Shown piece by piece: positions 43,180 through 54,227 of a DNA stretch of 64,000 nt. Position numbers and translations under genes: made by a program. The notes under the pieces are model-generated. The model ran no database searches, was not told where the DNA came from, and saw nothing but the letters and a program-made list of their open reading frames with translations. The stretch comes from Ascaphus truei (Eukaryota > Chordata > Amphibia > Anura > Ascaphidae). Position 1 is the stretch's first letter. Each line of letters starts with the position of its first letter. The DNA is taken from NCBI GenBank assembly GCA_036426205.1, contig CM071570.1, positions 74,617,763 to 74,681,762 on the forward strand, in the 5' to 3' direction.

Positions 43180-44468
43180 TGTGTCGTTTATCGTAGCAAA
43201 ATTGCAAGAACGTCGTAAGGGTCCTACAAATGGCTCTGCATTTCCCCAGCTGATCAAAAACAGAACGAATACCATAAGAGAATTGTTTAATATTAGGAAA
43301 CTGGTTTTGTTGCTAGTTAAATTTAGTTCAAGGACAGTATGTTCCAAAAGGGAAGGCGAGTCAGGAGTTGTAGTGAAACATCACTGCTTCAAGTTGCGTT
43401 CAAACTACTCTGTACGCAACAACTGTGATGGAATAATGATGTTAGTCATCCTGTTCTGCTAGTGAAATGCTGTAAGCAATGCCCGTAAATGTCTGTCACA
43501 TAAGGAAAGATATACATGGTTTACTAACCAAGAGATGTCTGTGTACAATCAGACATAAAACGTCAAACATCACAAATTTGAGGGGGAAATTATACATTAT
43601 TGAAACAATGTTGTTAGCATATTTCTTTTTGAGAGCTTTTATTTCCCTTAGAGAATCTTTTGCACAAGATACTCTGAAAAACAACTGATTCGCTTTCAGG
43701 TGAGATAGCAAGATTCAATCAAAACACCTGCATTTCCAAGACAGGAAACCATGCTGTGATGTCAAAAGAATTATGTTGGCATTGGCAATTTGTGGAAATC
43801 AATGAACAGGAGAAACTCAAAAGGAGAAGAATTCACTTTTGGTTTATAATAATAAAGATGTGTGGAATTAATTTTCAAAAGGAAACATCTATACAATCAC
43901 ATTTAAAATGGAACTTTGTGGACAACATCCCTTATTCTATTGGATTCTAACAAATACTGCATGTGACCTGAATTACTATTTTATCTTTGTAAAGCTTAAT
44001 CCAGATCATATATTCAAAACAAACATGAAACACATTAAATACACTGCCAGAAGGTCCAGCAATGCATTGCCAGACGCTGTGCCAGCAAAAGGCGCAGCAT
44101 ATTTTTAAATGTATTTTTTAACGCTTATTTCCTTATCTCACTAATATAATCCTTTAGCGCCCGGATGCTGTTTTTGTTATCCTCCTGTAGAACCCGTTCC
44201 CATTCCTAGCTACAGCTTGCTAAATATACTCATGTCGCCTACACAATACATACTGTAGTCATCATATTTGTTTATATTCACAACTGCTTATAACTTTTAT
44301 TTCACAAAGACGATTGGGCTAAAAATTGTCTGAACTTCTTAGCAAATGTGCTACATTGTTGTTACAAATTGTGGTAGATTTCGTGCATTGGCATTGGTAG
44401 CCCCCATTGTCTCAATTTTGAGAATTGTTAAAAAAATTTTGCAAAGACATCTTCACAGACTCTATAAC
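43180..44468. other. No gene recognised
   Basis: 1.3 kb of AT-rich sequence. Frames on both strands up to 116 codons show no family motif. Confidence 0.45.
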
Positions 44469-44471
44469 TAA

Positions 44472-44704
44472 GGCTAAGTACCCGCTGGTGCTGAGCGCGC
44501 TCATGCTTGGAGAGCACTACATTGGCGGCATTGCGGGCCAGCTAAGCGCGCGGGGAAGTATAGTTTTTTTGTTTTGGTAAGCGCCGATCGCGGGTGAGCG
44601 TGTGTGCTTGCGCACGAGCGCCGCGTGAGCGGAGACTTACATATATCTATATATATATATATGTAAGTCCCCACCGCACGCTCAGCGCTAGCGGGGACTT
44701 AGCC
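44472..44704. mobile_element. PIF/Harbinger-like MITE (233 bp), TAA duplication
   Basis: Ends GGCTAAGTACCCGCTGG and, complemented, GGCTAAGTCCCCGCTAG; TAA at 44469-44471 and 44705-44707. The inner part forms a hairpin ACTTACATATAT/ATATATGTAAGT with (TA)n at its apex. Non-coding. Confidence 0.82.
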
Positions 44705-44709
44705 TAAGC

Positions 44710-45449
44710 TTGTATGTTCTAGTTTTTTTCAGTATAAAACCGTTTCCAATTTCTATATCAGGAAGTAAAAGTTGTGCTGCCTACATAGGTTTAGCTGGGA
44801 AAAATCGCCTGTATAAAGCAGTGCAATATATTTTTAGATTCTACTTGCTGCTAGGTAGAAATTTTACGGTTGTTAATTATTTTACATTTGAGGAAGATCA
44901 TTATCCAAAGAGGTTTATGCCAATTCAGAGTGTTGTTTTTTTGTTTTTTTTTGTTAGAGATCAATACTGCATACAGTATATCACTTTACAATACCATATC
45001 TCTAGAGAAGGTCAGCACTCCAGGACAAACAAGAACAGCTGGCTGAAAGCTGCCTGAACTCACGATTTGTCTTGTGCTGTGTTAAGAGCTTCTATGTCGG
45101 CAATCTTAGAAAATGTATCATAGAAGCTACAGGTATAGCTAATTTGCTATTTATTTAGTAGTATTTATTTATTCCCTGATTTTTTTTTCTGCATTCAACC
45201 TCAAATAGGTAAATTTCCATCTAATGTATTAACCCTTTTCATCTGATGGTCACTTGAAAGATTGTCATATGGTAAATTCTCCTGTTCGTCCAGTAAAATG
45301 TACCACAACCCATTTATGGCACTGGAAAACATGTCTCAAAGATCTCAATTGAGTTATGAACCCCATCTGTATTCCAAACCAATGGAAAAGCTAGTTTATA
45401 CTGTACTTAGGTGCTATCCCTTTATGCATTTGCCCACATATTGCATCTA
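44710..45449. other. No gene recognised
   Basis: AT-rich; the plus frame 44710-45057 lacks motifs. Confidence 0.4.
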
Positions 45450-45955
45450 AGCTTTTATGAGACACAGCTGACGAAATAAAACCCTGACGAAGTCATCAGT
45501 GATGAAACGCGTAGGGCGTTTCCCAAAGTAGCGAGCACAACAGCTGTTTTTATTGCTCACGAGCAGAGAGACTACCCTTGTGGCTATTGAGGACTGTTTT
45601 TGGGCTGCCGAGTTCCCCCTGACTGAGGTATGCAGTACCATGTGATATGCAGTAACTCATGGTGGATAGTGCCAGTTGAATGAGCTGTTACCGGAGGAAA
45701 TCTTCACATGGGACGCTGAGTGATGACATCATCCGGTTCCAGGACTATCCGTACATCTTGCTGAGTTTCCTGTTACAGCAGAGGAGGCACTAAAGGAACG
45801 GCTGGCGTGGACCCTTGCAGTCTATGGCGAATGAGTATATCTCATATATGCTTGATTTTATGCTCTGTTTGTGAGTGCGCTTTTTATATGTTATAGTCCC
45901 ATAAAACTTTTATATACTTTAATACATTAGGAGTGCGCCTGTTTATCTTTTGTTT
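45450..45955. repeat. GAAACGCGT repeat, copy 2
   Basis: Contains CCTGACGAAGTCATCAGTGATGAAACGCGTAGGGCG, here cited by its parts CCTGACGAAG and GAAACGCGTAGGGCG, and ends AGTGCGCCTGTTTATC before (TA)n at 45958. The class is unassigned. Confidence 0.4.
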
Positions 45956-45974
45956 TTTCATATATATATATTAA

Positions 45975-46262
45975 CCAACCCCACACTGACTAGACCCATT
46001 AAGGTCGAAACAGCCGTCTGTGGGTGGGTTTTCTGGCTATGCATCTTAACCCTGGCTGTGCTCAAAGCAGTGACCATGCAGTAAGCTTAAGCCTATAGGG
46101 AATCATGTATAAAATGGTTTTTGAAGCAAAAAGTGGCACTGTGTGCTCAATTGCATGTAATATCCCAGAATCTCTTGCTGCAGTGGAAGTGCTGTGTGCT
46201 GGGTGATAATGGTGAAAGGCGGGGTGCGGACCTGCCTAAGACATGCAAATGAGCATACAGTA
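45975..46262 (-). repeat. Dispersed repeat R, minus copy
   Basis: Read on minus it shows GCTCATTTGCATGTCTTAGG, GGTCCGCACCCCGCC, CATTATCACCCAGC and a distal ACGGCTGTTTCGACC. It is uninterrupted at the TTA that is occupied in the 4206-5660 copy. Confidence 0.75.
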
Positions 46263-46289
46263 TATTTACATATATATATATATATATTC

Positions 46290-46555
46290 CAATGCACAGC
46301 CGGCACACCATATATACAAAAAAGACTGCGCTTGGGTGACTGCTGCTGGCAACGCCCAGTCAGTAATGAACAATAAAATCTAAGTGGATCTACACCAATG
46401 TGTTAATGAGCCATATATATTCCACTAAATATCACACATGTATGTCCCAGCATGAGTAGCCAAATTAAATAATATAAACCAATTAAAAATAAGGTTGAGC
46501 TAAATGACCCTTTTTCAAGAGAATATATAGGTATTGCACTGTGTATTTTTGTCAC
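46290..46555. other. Unassigned, no gene
   Basis: Follows (TA)n at 46262-46286; GACTGCGCTTGGGT here also occurs at 37466. Confidence 0.35.
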
Positions 46556-47690
46556 ATTGGAAGTAGCTTTGGGCATCTTTGTTTGTTTTTTGTTATCCCA
46601 AATGCAGAACCTTACATTTATCTGTATTAAACCTCATCTGTTATTCACCTGCCCACGTTTCCAGTCTCTCCAAGTCCTTCTGGAGAGAAATTACATCCTG
46701 CTCTGATTCTACTACCTTACACAATTTACTATCATCAGCAAAGATGGAGACTTTGCTCTCAGTGCCAACCTCAAGGTCATTAATAAACAAGTTAAAAGCA
46801 GGTGTCCCAGTACCGATCCCTGAGGTACTCCACTCACGACTTTAGCCCAACCTGAAAAAGTTCCATTTATGACAACCCTCTGTTGTCTATCCTTCAGCCA
46901 GTTTTCAATCCAGGTGCATATATTATTACAGAGTCCAATTTGCTTTATTTTGTATACCAACCTCATGTGGAACCGTATCAAAAGCCTTTGCAAAATCTAA
47001 GTAGACCACATCAACTGCATTACCCTGGTTTAAATTCCTACTTAACTCCTCAAAGAAACAAATAAGGTTAGTTTGGCATGATCCATCTTTCATAAATCCA
47101 TGCTGACTAATACTAATTATTTTGTTTTCCATTAGGTATTCCTGATTATCCCATATTAAACCTTGAAGTAGTTTCCCCACTATTGAAGTTATGCTTACAG
47201 GTCTGTAATTCCCCGGTTGTGATCTAGCTCCCTTTTTAAATATAGGCACCACATATCCTTTACACCAATCTTGTGGTGCTGAGCCTATGGACATAGAGTC
47301 CTTGAATATTAAATGTAAGGGTTTGGCTATTACTGAGCTTAACTCCTTGAGAACTCTGGGATGTATACCATCGGGGCCAGGTGCCTTATTTACTTTAATT
47401 TTTTCAAGCCACTTATGAACTCCTTCCTCAGTTAACCAATTGTTCATTAATATAGAGGTTGTGACTTCCTTCTGCGGCACTACTATTGAAATTGATTCTT
47501 CCCTGATAAACACAGAGGCAAAGAATTTGTTTAATACCTCTGCTTTTTCCTTATCTCCAATAATCTGCCTACCCATCTCACACTGCAAGGGTCCTATATT
47601 TTCTTTTCTCATTTTTTTGTTATTAAGGTACTTAAAGAACATTTTAGGGTTGATCTTACTTTCTATTGCAATCCTTTTTTTATTATCCAT
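46556..47690 (-). pseudogene. CR1-type LINE ORF2, reverse transcriptase
   Basis: From 47690 down: NKFFASVFIREE, KAPGPDGIHPRVLKEL (about 102-117), FKKGARSQPGNYRPVSIT (151-168), QHGFMKDGSCQTNL and VVYLDFAKAFDTVPH (228-242, first catalytic Asp). After a frameshift near 46960 it continues with IENWLKDRQQRVVINGTFS and VVSGVPQGSVLG, and after another shift FADDSKL (Asp pair at 46731-46742). It stops near 46556 without the usual ORF2 end and 3' UTR, so it is 3'-truncated or broken. Motifs and the matching ORF1 type support CR1-class. Confidence 0.92.
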
Positions 47691-47840
47691 TTTTGCTCAT
47701 TTGATTGCCCTTTTGCAATTTTTGTTACATTCCTTCTAATTCTGATACGATGCCTCCGTCCCTTCAGACTTAAAGAATCTAAAAGCCTTCCTCTTCTTGT
47801 CCATTTCCTCCCCTACCTGTTTATTTAGCCACATTGGTTT

Positions 47841-48600
47841 TTACTTATTTCTTTTATACTTATTACCCAAGGGTATACACTGATGAGTGTTCTTTTCTAA
47901 CAATGTTTTAAAGAGTGCCCATTTATCTTCTACATTTTTCTCTGCAAAAACATCATCCCAATGTATTACTTGTAGTTTAGACCTCAGTTTATTAAAATCT
48001 GCTTTTCTAAAGTTTAAGGTCTTTGTTGAACCCAAGTAATCTATTTTTTGATAATTTATTTCACTGTTACCCAAATGTTCCAGGACTTGAATATTTGTTA
48101 TTACTTCTACGTTGTTGGATATTACCAAATCCAGTATTGCCCCTCTCCTTGTTGGTTCCTCAATAATTTGGGTCATATAATTGTCTTTAAGCACCCCCAA
48201 AAACGTGTTTCCTTTTGTTGTAATGCTAATCTCATTGCCCCACTCTGTCTGGATAATTAAAATCACCCATTATGCAAACATGACCTAGTTTTGATGCCTT
48301 CTCCATTTACAAATGTATTTTACCTTCCTCAATCTCACCGATATTTCTTTATACTTTTACCTCCACTGCTAATTTCTATCCACAAGGTCTCTACATTTTC
48401 ATCATTCCCTTGATAAACATCTTCCCTTATAATAGGTTTTAGATCCGGTTTATCATATAAACATACTCCACCACTTCTTCCATTTGCTCGATCCTTCCGA
48501 AAAAGGGAATAACCCTCTAAATTATCTGCCTAGTCATGAGTTTCATCCCACCATGTTTCAGTAATGCCGATGATATCATACTGCTCCCTCGCAGCTATTA
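47841..48600 (-). pseudogene. CR1-type LINE ORF2, APE endonuclease
   Basis: On minus from 48600: YDIIGITETWWDETHD, GYSLFRKDRANGR and ETLWIEISS in one frame (about 48345-48600). After a break near 48270-48350 comes a frame at 48266-47841 with NYMTQIIEEPTRRGAILDLV, EHLGNSEINYQKI, TLNFRKADFNKLRSKL and WALFKTLLEKN. The family SDH catalytic motif reads SEI here, a probable loss. In an active element this domain nicks target DNA. Confidence 0.88.
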
Positions 48601-49199
48601 ATTCAAGCTCCCCCATTTTATGGCAGGCTTCTTGCATTAGCAAGCATGCATTTCAGTTTTTTTCAGGCTGTACTAATATCTTATCTGCTCCTTCCTTTCT
48701 TCGCCAAGTTGGTTTAGTCTTGAATAGTTTTCTAGTATTATCTGTGTTTATACTAGTATTACTATGGGTGTCTCACTGCTTGTCAAACTCATACTTGCCC
48801 CCATTCTACCTCCATAACCCCTTGTTTCCTCTTCTATTCTATTTAGTTTGTTATTTGTTTCATTCCCCTCCCCCTCCATCCTAGTTTAAACTCTCCTGCA
48901 ACCTTTTTAACATTCTCCCCCCTAGCACAGAAGATCCATCTTCATTGAGGTGCAATCCGTCCCTAGAATATAGATGGCACCTCTCAGGAAAGGAGTCCCA
49001 GTGCTATAAAAACTCCAAACCCTCCTTCCTACACCACTTTCTTAGCCATGCAGTAACCTCCCAAATCTCTGTACCCCTGCGGTAGCGCATGGCACTGGTA
49101 GTATTTCAGAAAATACTACCTTGGAGGTCCTTGCCTTAAGCTTTTGGCCTAGATCCCTGAAATCATTTTTTAGGACCCTCCATCTTTCTCTAACTTTGT

Positions 49200-49627
49200 C
49201 ATTGGTGCCAACATGTACCAAGACTGCTGGGTCAATCCCAGTCCTCTCCCCCCAACAATCTGTCTACCCGATCCACAATGTGCCGAACCCGAGCCCCCAT
49301 CAGACAAACTGTTAGTTTCATGCGGTCATGGCAACAGATTGCCCTATCTACCTTCCTAATAATGGAGTCCCCTACCACCACAATCTTTCTTGGTATCTGA
49401 GCATCCTGAGTCCCCTCTGTGCTGGAGGAACTATTCCCCAGGCTGCTAGAGGAATTAGTCTCCCCCAGTCTTGCCATTTCTGCCCTGACACTCCCAATAT
49501 CTTTACGCAATATGGCAAATCTATTGGGATGGGTCAGCTCAGAAATGACCTGCCTTTCCCTATTGCCCCTGCTTCCTCTTCTAACTGTTACCCAGCTACC
49601 TACTTTCTCCTCACTAACAGCATCCAA
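49200..49627 (-). pseudogene. CR1-type LINE ORF1, esterase-like domain
   Basis: Open on minus from 49627 for 131 codons. A Ser/Gly-rich linker precedes IPRKIVVVGDSIIRKVDR (GDS near residues 86-88, the nucleophile block of SGNH/GDSL esterases) and LMGARVRHIVDRVDRLL. After a stop the next frame gives LVHVGTND (block III, about 49201-49220). CR1 ORF1 proteins carry such an esterase. This part is frameshifted but its motifs are clear. Confidence 0.85.
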
Positions 49628-49632
49628 GCTAC

Positions 49633-49860
49633 CTACCTGCTCCTCACTAACAGCCCCACCATTGCACCACTAGTCTTAGCAAGGGCCTGCTCAGTGAGCT
49701 CTAAACCCCTTTCAAGATTGCCAATGTCCCTCAATATTGCAAGTTGCCTCTTCAGATCAGCAATCTCTGACTCTAAAGAGACTACCCGCTCACACTTCTC
49801 ACAGCGGTATGCTCCTTGGAACAGCTGCTTCAAGTGCACATACATGTGCAAGATGTGCAT
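49633..49860 (-). pseudogene. CR1-type LINE ORF1 N-terminal zinc/coiled-coil part
   Basis: Minus frame of 75 codons with CEKCERVVSLESEIADLKRQLAILRDI, i.e. a Cys pair followed by a heptad-rich helix, typical of the CR1 ORF1 N-terminus that precedes the esterase. It lies one frameshift upstream of the esterase frame. Confidence 0.65.
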
Positions 49861-49938
49861 TGAGTAGCATTTTCAATCCTGCTCATTATAGCAACTATGA
49901 AGTTTATAAGTATTAACAATAAACTGTATTTCAATATA

Positions 49939-50190
49939 CAGTAGGGCCCCGCTTTACAGCGCTCCGCTTTATGGCGTTCCGCTGATACAGCGATTCCCAA
50001 TGAATAATCATATTCATTAGGTTTGGCGCTTGTTCCGTTTTTCCGGTGAATTTCGGCATGACGCGCTCAGCAGCAAAGTATCCGGCTGTCACTAAGCAAC
50101 AGTTTTAGCGTGCGCAACTCCTTGTCAGGTGCCATTTGTAAGCGAAACAGTCGGTTTACAGCTCTGCATCTCTGTTTTCAAAGGTACAAT
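49939..50190. mobile_element. Tigger-type MITE, left part
   Basis: Starts CAGTAGGGCCCCGCTTTACA after TA (49937-49938), followed by CGCTCCGCTTTATGGCG. No matching right end before the next copy, so it is truncated or nested with 50197-50278. Confidence 0.6.
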
Positions 50191-50196
50191 ACAGTA

Positions 50197-50278
50197 CAGT
50201 AGGGCCCCGCTTTATGGCAATTTCCGCTTTACGGCGGTGGCCTGGAACAGAACCCGCCGTATGAGCAGGGCCCTGCTG
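50197..50278. mobile_element. Tigger-type mini-MITE (82 bp), TA duplication
   Basis: Ends CAGTAGGGCCCCGCTTTATG and, complemented, CAGCAGGGCCCTGCTCATAC; TA at 50195-50196 and 50279-50280. Confidence 0.75.
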
Positions 50279-50671
50279 TACTATACCTTGTTTAACCGCT
50301 TCCTTGGTCAAACTGCTTCTGGGTCAAACTGCACACTTAATACAACCAGCACTTGAAATCAACCACACAGATCAGTACACACAAGCTCAGAATTCGTTAG
50401 AAGCCTCTGTTTAAATAAGGACACCCACGAGGTGTGTCAGGTTAGCAACTAAGTAACCACAACCACTCTGCCTCAGGCAGGAGAAAGGGAAAAAAAAGTT
50501 ACAGGCTTCAATTATCACACACTTTAAAAAATAAAATAACTCACTGCACACTCCCCAAATTCAACCACCCCTGCTAGTATACACAGAACTTCCCTTTCCT
50601 TCTGGGTCTAACTTCACACTTAATACAACCAGCACTTGAAATCAACCACACAAAATCAGAATACATAAGCC

Positions 50672-51569
50672 AACCTCTTCTCTTTTCTCTATACACACTC
50701 TCTCTAGGTGACTTAATCACATCTCTTGGGTTCAAATATCACCTCTATGCTGATGACACACAAATTTACTTTTCAACCCCTGATCTTAACCTGCTATACA
50801 GACCAAAGTTTGTGAATGTCTCTCCGCTACATCTTCCTGGATGCCCTCCGCCGACAAACTTAACATGTCAAAAACGGAGGTCCTTATAATTCCTTCCAAA
50901 CCTGACCCTACTACCTCCTTCCACATTACTGTTGGAAGTACTATCATACACCCAGAAGCACAAGCACGCTGCCTAGGGGTCACACTTGACTCCTCTCTCC
51001 CATTCTCCTCCCATAAAAGGGAGCTAAACCTGTCGTTTCCCCCCCCCCCCCCCCGCAATATTACAAAGTTACTCTCTTTTTTCTGTTGCTCGACTGCTAA
51101 AACTCTGACACAGGCCCTCATTCTCTCCCTTCTAAATTACTGTAACCTACTGCTCTCCGGCCTTCTTGCCTCTCACCTGTCTCCCATACAATCTATCCTA
51201 AACGCTGCTGCCAGAATTACTCTACTATTTCCTAAATCTGTCTCATCGTCTCATTGTCTCCTCAGCTGAAATCCCTCTACTGGCTTCCTATCAAATCCCT
51301 TATCACACACTCAATTCTGCTCCTCACTTTTAAAGCTTTACACTCTTCTGCCCCTCCTCAAATCTCAGCCCTAATTTCTCGCTATGCACCATCCCAACTC
51401 TTACGTTCTGCTCAAGGATGTCTTCTCTCTACCCCTATTGTATCTAAAGCCATCTCCCACCTTAAACCTCTCACTGACTGCCCCACACCTCTGGAATGCC
51501 CTTCCCCTCAATATCAGACTAGCACCTTCTATCAACCTTTAAGATCCACCTTAAAACACACCTGCTTAA
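50672..51569 (+). pseudogene. L2-type LINE ORF2, RT C-terminal half
   Basis: Begins with LITSLGFKYHLYADDTQIYFSTPDL (catalytic Asp pair at about 50749-50757), then in shifted frames NMSKTEVLIIPSKP and CLGVTLDSSLPFSSHK (50841-51269), LILSLLNYCNLLLSGL, IQSILNAAARITL and LYWLPIKSLITHSILLLTFKALHSSAPPQIS (51254-51583). The order is that of the RT thumb and C-terminal region. A C-run at 51040-51054 replaces part of the coding sequence. Interrupted at 51570 by a Harbinger MITE. Confidence 0.88.
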
Positions 51570-51924
51570 GGTCTGTATTATAGTGACGGGGTGCACGCGC
51601 TAGCGTTCGCACAGCCTTGCACACTCCTGCAGCCCCAGCGATTGGTGGTTATCCCTGCAGGAGATTGGGAAAGTGATTGGGAGGTATGGTGGAGGCATGG
51701 CTGACCGTCGCGAAGCTGGTTCACCCTCATTGGCTGAACCGCTTCATGTGACGCTGTCATGAGGTCGCGCATGAAAAGACAAATGTTTGTCTTTTCAATT
51801 TGCTGCCTCGCCATCGCACTCTGTCATGTGCGTGCACACCCGCACTAGATGCACTGTCATAGGAAGACAGGCTATTATCATTGGCGCTCGCACACACGCT
51901 AGCGCATTTACCATATCACTAGCC
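51570..51924. mobile_element. PIF/Harbinger-like MITE (355 bp), TAA duplication
   Basis: Left GGTCTGTATTATAGTGACG and right, complemented, GGCTAGTGATATGGTAAAT with a shared GCGCTAGCG block; TAA at 51567-51569 and 51925-51927. The uninterrupted site is visible in the L2 copy at 42632-42634. Interior GCTGGTTCACCCTCATTGGC block is shared with other copies. Confidence 0.88.
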
Positions 51925-52213
51925 TAACGAAGCATATGAGTAGCTCCGTGGCTGATACTTTACACCTCATACATAAAACTTGGCCCCTTGTTGGCGCACT
52001 TACCAGAACACCCTCCTACTATCTGTACAGTCTTCCTACCAACCAATTAGATTGTAAGCTCTTCGGAGCAGGGACTCCATTTCTGAAACGTTATGTCTGA
52101 AGCACTTCTTCCCATTATGTGTTATTTGTATTATTTGCTATTTAAATGATTGTCACATGTATTACTACTGTGAAGCTCTATGTACATTAATGGTGCTATA
52201 TAAATAAAGGCAT
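51925..52213 (+). mobile_element. L2-type LINE 3' UTR
   Basis: Continues the LINE after the MITE: GAAGCATATGAGTAG, TTAGATTGTAAGCTCTTCGG, then GGTGCTATATAAATAAAGG with the terminal AATAAA-like site. The L2 3' end is used by the CORE-SINE at 42672. Confidence 0.8.
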
Positions 52214-53450
52214 ACTTGGCCAACCAGCCATAGTCTTAATTATACCATAATATAGGTCTAAAGTAAACCTGTGGAATGCTACATAAACACAGAACATTTC
52301 TTTCCCATCTTAATCCCTTCTTTAAAATAAAAAAACAGTCTAATTTGTTACTAATTAGCTAAATTATTGATAATATCCTACTATTGGACAATGTTAGATA
52401 CTTTCCCATGGAACTGTATGCACCAAGCACCTTCTCCCTCTTCTTTAAAGTAAGACTTGAAAACCTATCTCCTTAATAAAGACCTTCAGCAGCTCTGAAA
52501 CAGGACTATGGCCTACACCAAACTCACATACATACCTTCTTGGCAACTGCACTTCCTACTACCGGCTCTGGAAGGTCTCTATTCAATGGCATAATGTTGT
52601 CTTCTCCTTGTCAAATATGTTTTCAGCCCCAATCATTTCAAAGAGACCGAAAAACCTCCCTAACATAGGGAAGACTGCTTCACAGCATACTCAACAGTCT
52701 AAGCTTTCAAAAATATTACATAAGGGGGATTCTCTAAGGTCCAGGTCCAGTGGCTGGGTTGGGTGTGCTAACCTGCAATGGACTTTATCTATTCTCCCCC
52801 TTTAAATTGTTAGCTCTATGGGATGAGATTCCTTTTTTTTCCCTATTGTTTAGGTACACTTATCCCTTTGTTGTAATACAGCAGGTTTCCTGCCATCTGA
52901 TATCTGTTTCAAAAAAGAACCGATTACAAGATTGGCATTATGTAAAAATGTAAATCTAAATATTTTGTATGAGGTTTTGTAAGTTTAAATATGAAGTTCG
53001 GGGATTACATCTTTGTACAGAATTAGAAACTGAAAGAAATTGCTGTACTTTTAATGCTAAAAAGCTTCAATGGAATGGAATGAATAGATTTGTTTTAATT
53101 AAGATATGTCTGCGGTTTCGCTGAACACAGGGATAATAATGACTAAAGATCCTCCTTGAGTTAAGTTTGTTTTCCTCAAAATGCCAGAAACTATGACAGC
53201 TCATGAAATATAATAAATTACAAAAAGTTCCAAGTCACTGCTAAAGTTATCACCACATTGCTTGGGCTCTCACACAAATTGTGTTTTGTTCCAGAGAAAG
53301 GGTTTAAAATAGAATATAATTTATTTCCGATTGGACAGTAATGGAATAAATGGGACCGCAGAGATCAGCTCAGTCTTCTATTACAGGAGGAGCATTAAAC
53401 ATTAAAGCTGCTCTCTATTCTTTTCCCTGCAGAAATATTAGGCATTCACA
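52214..53450. other. No gene recognised
   Basis: AT-rich. AAAGTAAGACTTGAAAACCTATCTC near 52445 resembles the LINE ORF2 end but is too degenerate to call. Confidence 0.4.
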
Positions 53451-53657
53451 TTACATATCCAATTTAAAAGTCCCGTAATTATCTATAATGCTTTCAAGGG
53501 TTTTTAATTTTTGATTTCCCATTGCTACCTTCCACCCTATATTGGCTACCACTGCTTGTTCTGTTGTCCTTCGACATACTGATAAAGGTCCTTTCTCTAA
53601 AGCCCTTACCATCCGCTGCACAAAAGCTGGGGATTTCATTTTACCCCTGACTTTCAC
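53451..53657 (-). CDS. Unidentified 68-codon frame
   Basis: A basic frame with SPAFVQRMVRALEKGPLSV and CRRTTEQAVVANIGW. The helix-turn-helix flavour recalls transposase DNA-binding domains, but I cannot place it in a family. It has no continuing frame, repeat ends or neighbours that support a gene. It may be chance or a transposase scrap. Confidence 0.15.
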   Translation of the reverse strand: MKVRGKMKSPAFVQRMVRALEKGPLSVCRRTTEQAVVANIGWKVAMGNQKLKTLESIIDNYGTFKLDM

Positions 53658-54168
53658 CTTGTCCTAATCCATCATCTGTGGAGAACATCTGTAATTAACC
53701 TACATCTGTCAACATTACCCATTATGTTCTGTATGCGCATTTAATGTATGCACATTGCACTGCTATACTCCTGTAATAGATCTGAAGTCTGCTAGGAAGG
53801 GATTTAAAGCAAATGTCATTGATGCACGTAAAAAAAAAAATCCTGATCACACCATTACTCACTCGTGTTAATAAAGCATATATTAGTGCTTGGGAAAGGA
53901 ACGCTGTAACATTGGGGCCTGGTATTTTCAATGTAGTAATTGCAATACATTGGTCGGATTGATTTTGTTCCAGTATTGCAATAAGTAAAATAGACCACCA
54001 ATTTCCAAACCAAACCGATATAATCTGTGCAAAAAAAATAAAGAGGTGCAAAAAACTGATTGTAATGCATGGTAATATCTTTTATAGGGGCAAACATATT
54101 GTACTGCATTATATTACACAGGATTTATCACAACAGCTACTTTTTTTTGTAACCGACAAGTAAAACTC
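53658..54168. other. No gene recognised
   Basis: AT-rich; no motif. Confidence 0.4.
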
Positions 54169-54227
54169 TAAGGGGCCTATTCCCTAAACTTCAATAAATT
54201 AATTGCAATTCAATTTTAACTTGTTTA

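Larger units (their letters stand above)
49870..50670 (-). mobile_element. Probable CR1 5' region with Tigger MITEs
   Basis: Upstream of ORF1 on minus. A ~55-bp unit with ACACTTAATACAACCAGCAC and TTGAAATCAACCACACA occurs twice (about 50323-50376 and 50597-50655), which suggests a 5' UTR tandem repeat or a host duplication. Two Tigger-type ends sit inside (49939 and 50197-50278). Confidence 0.4.
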
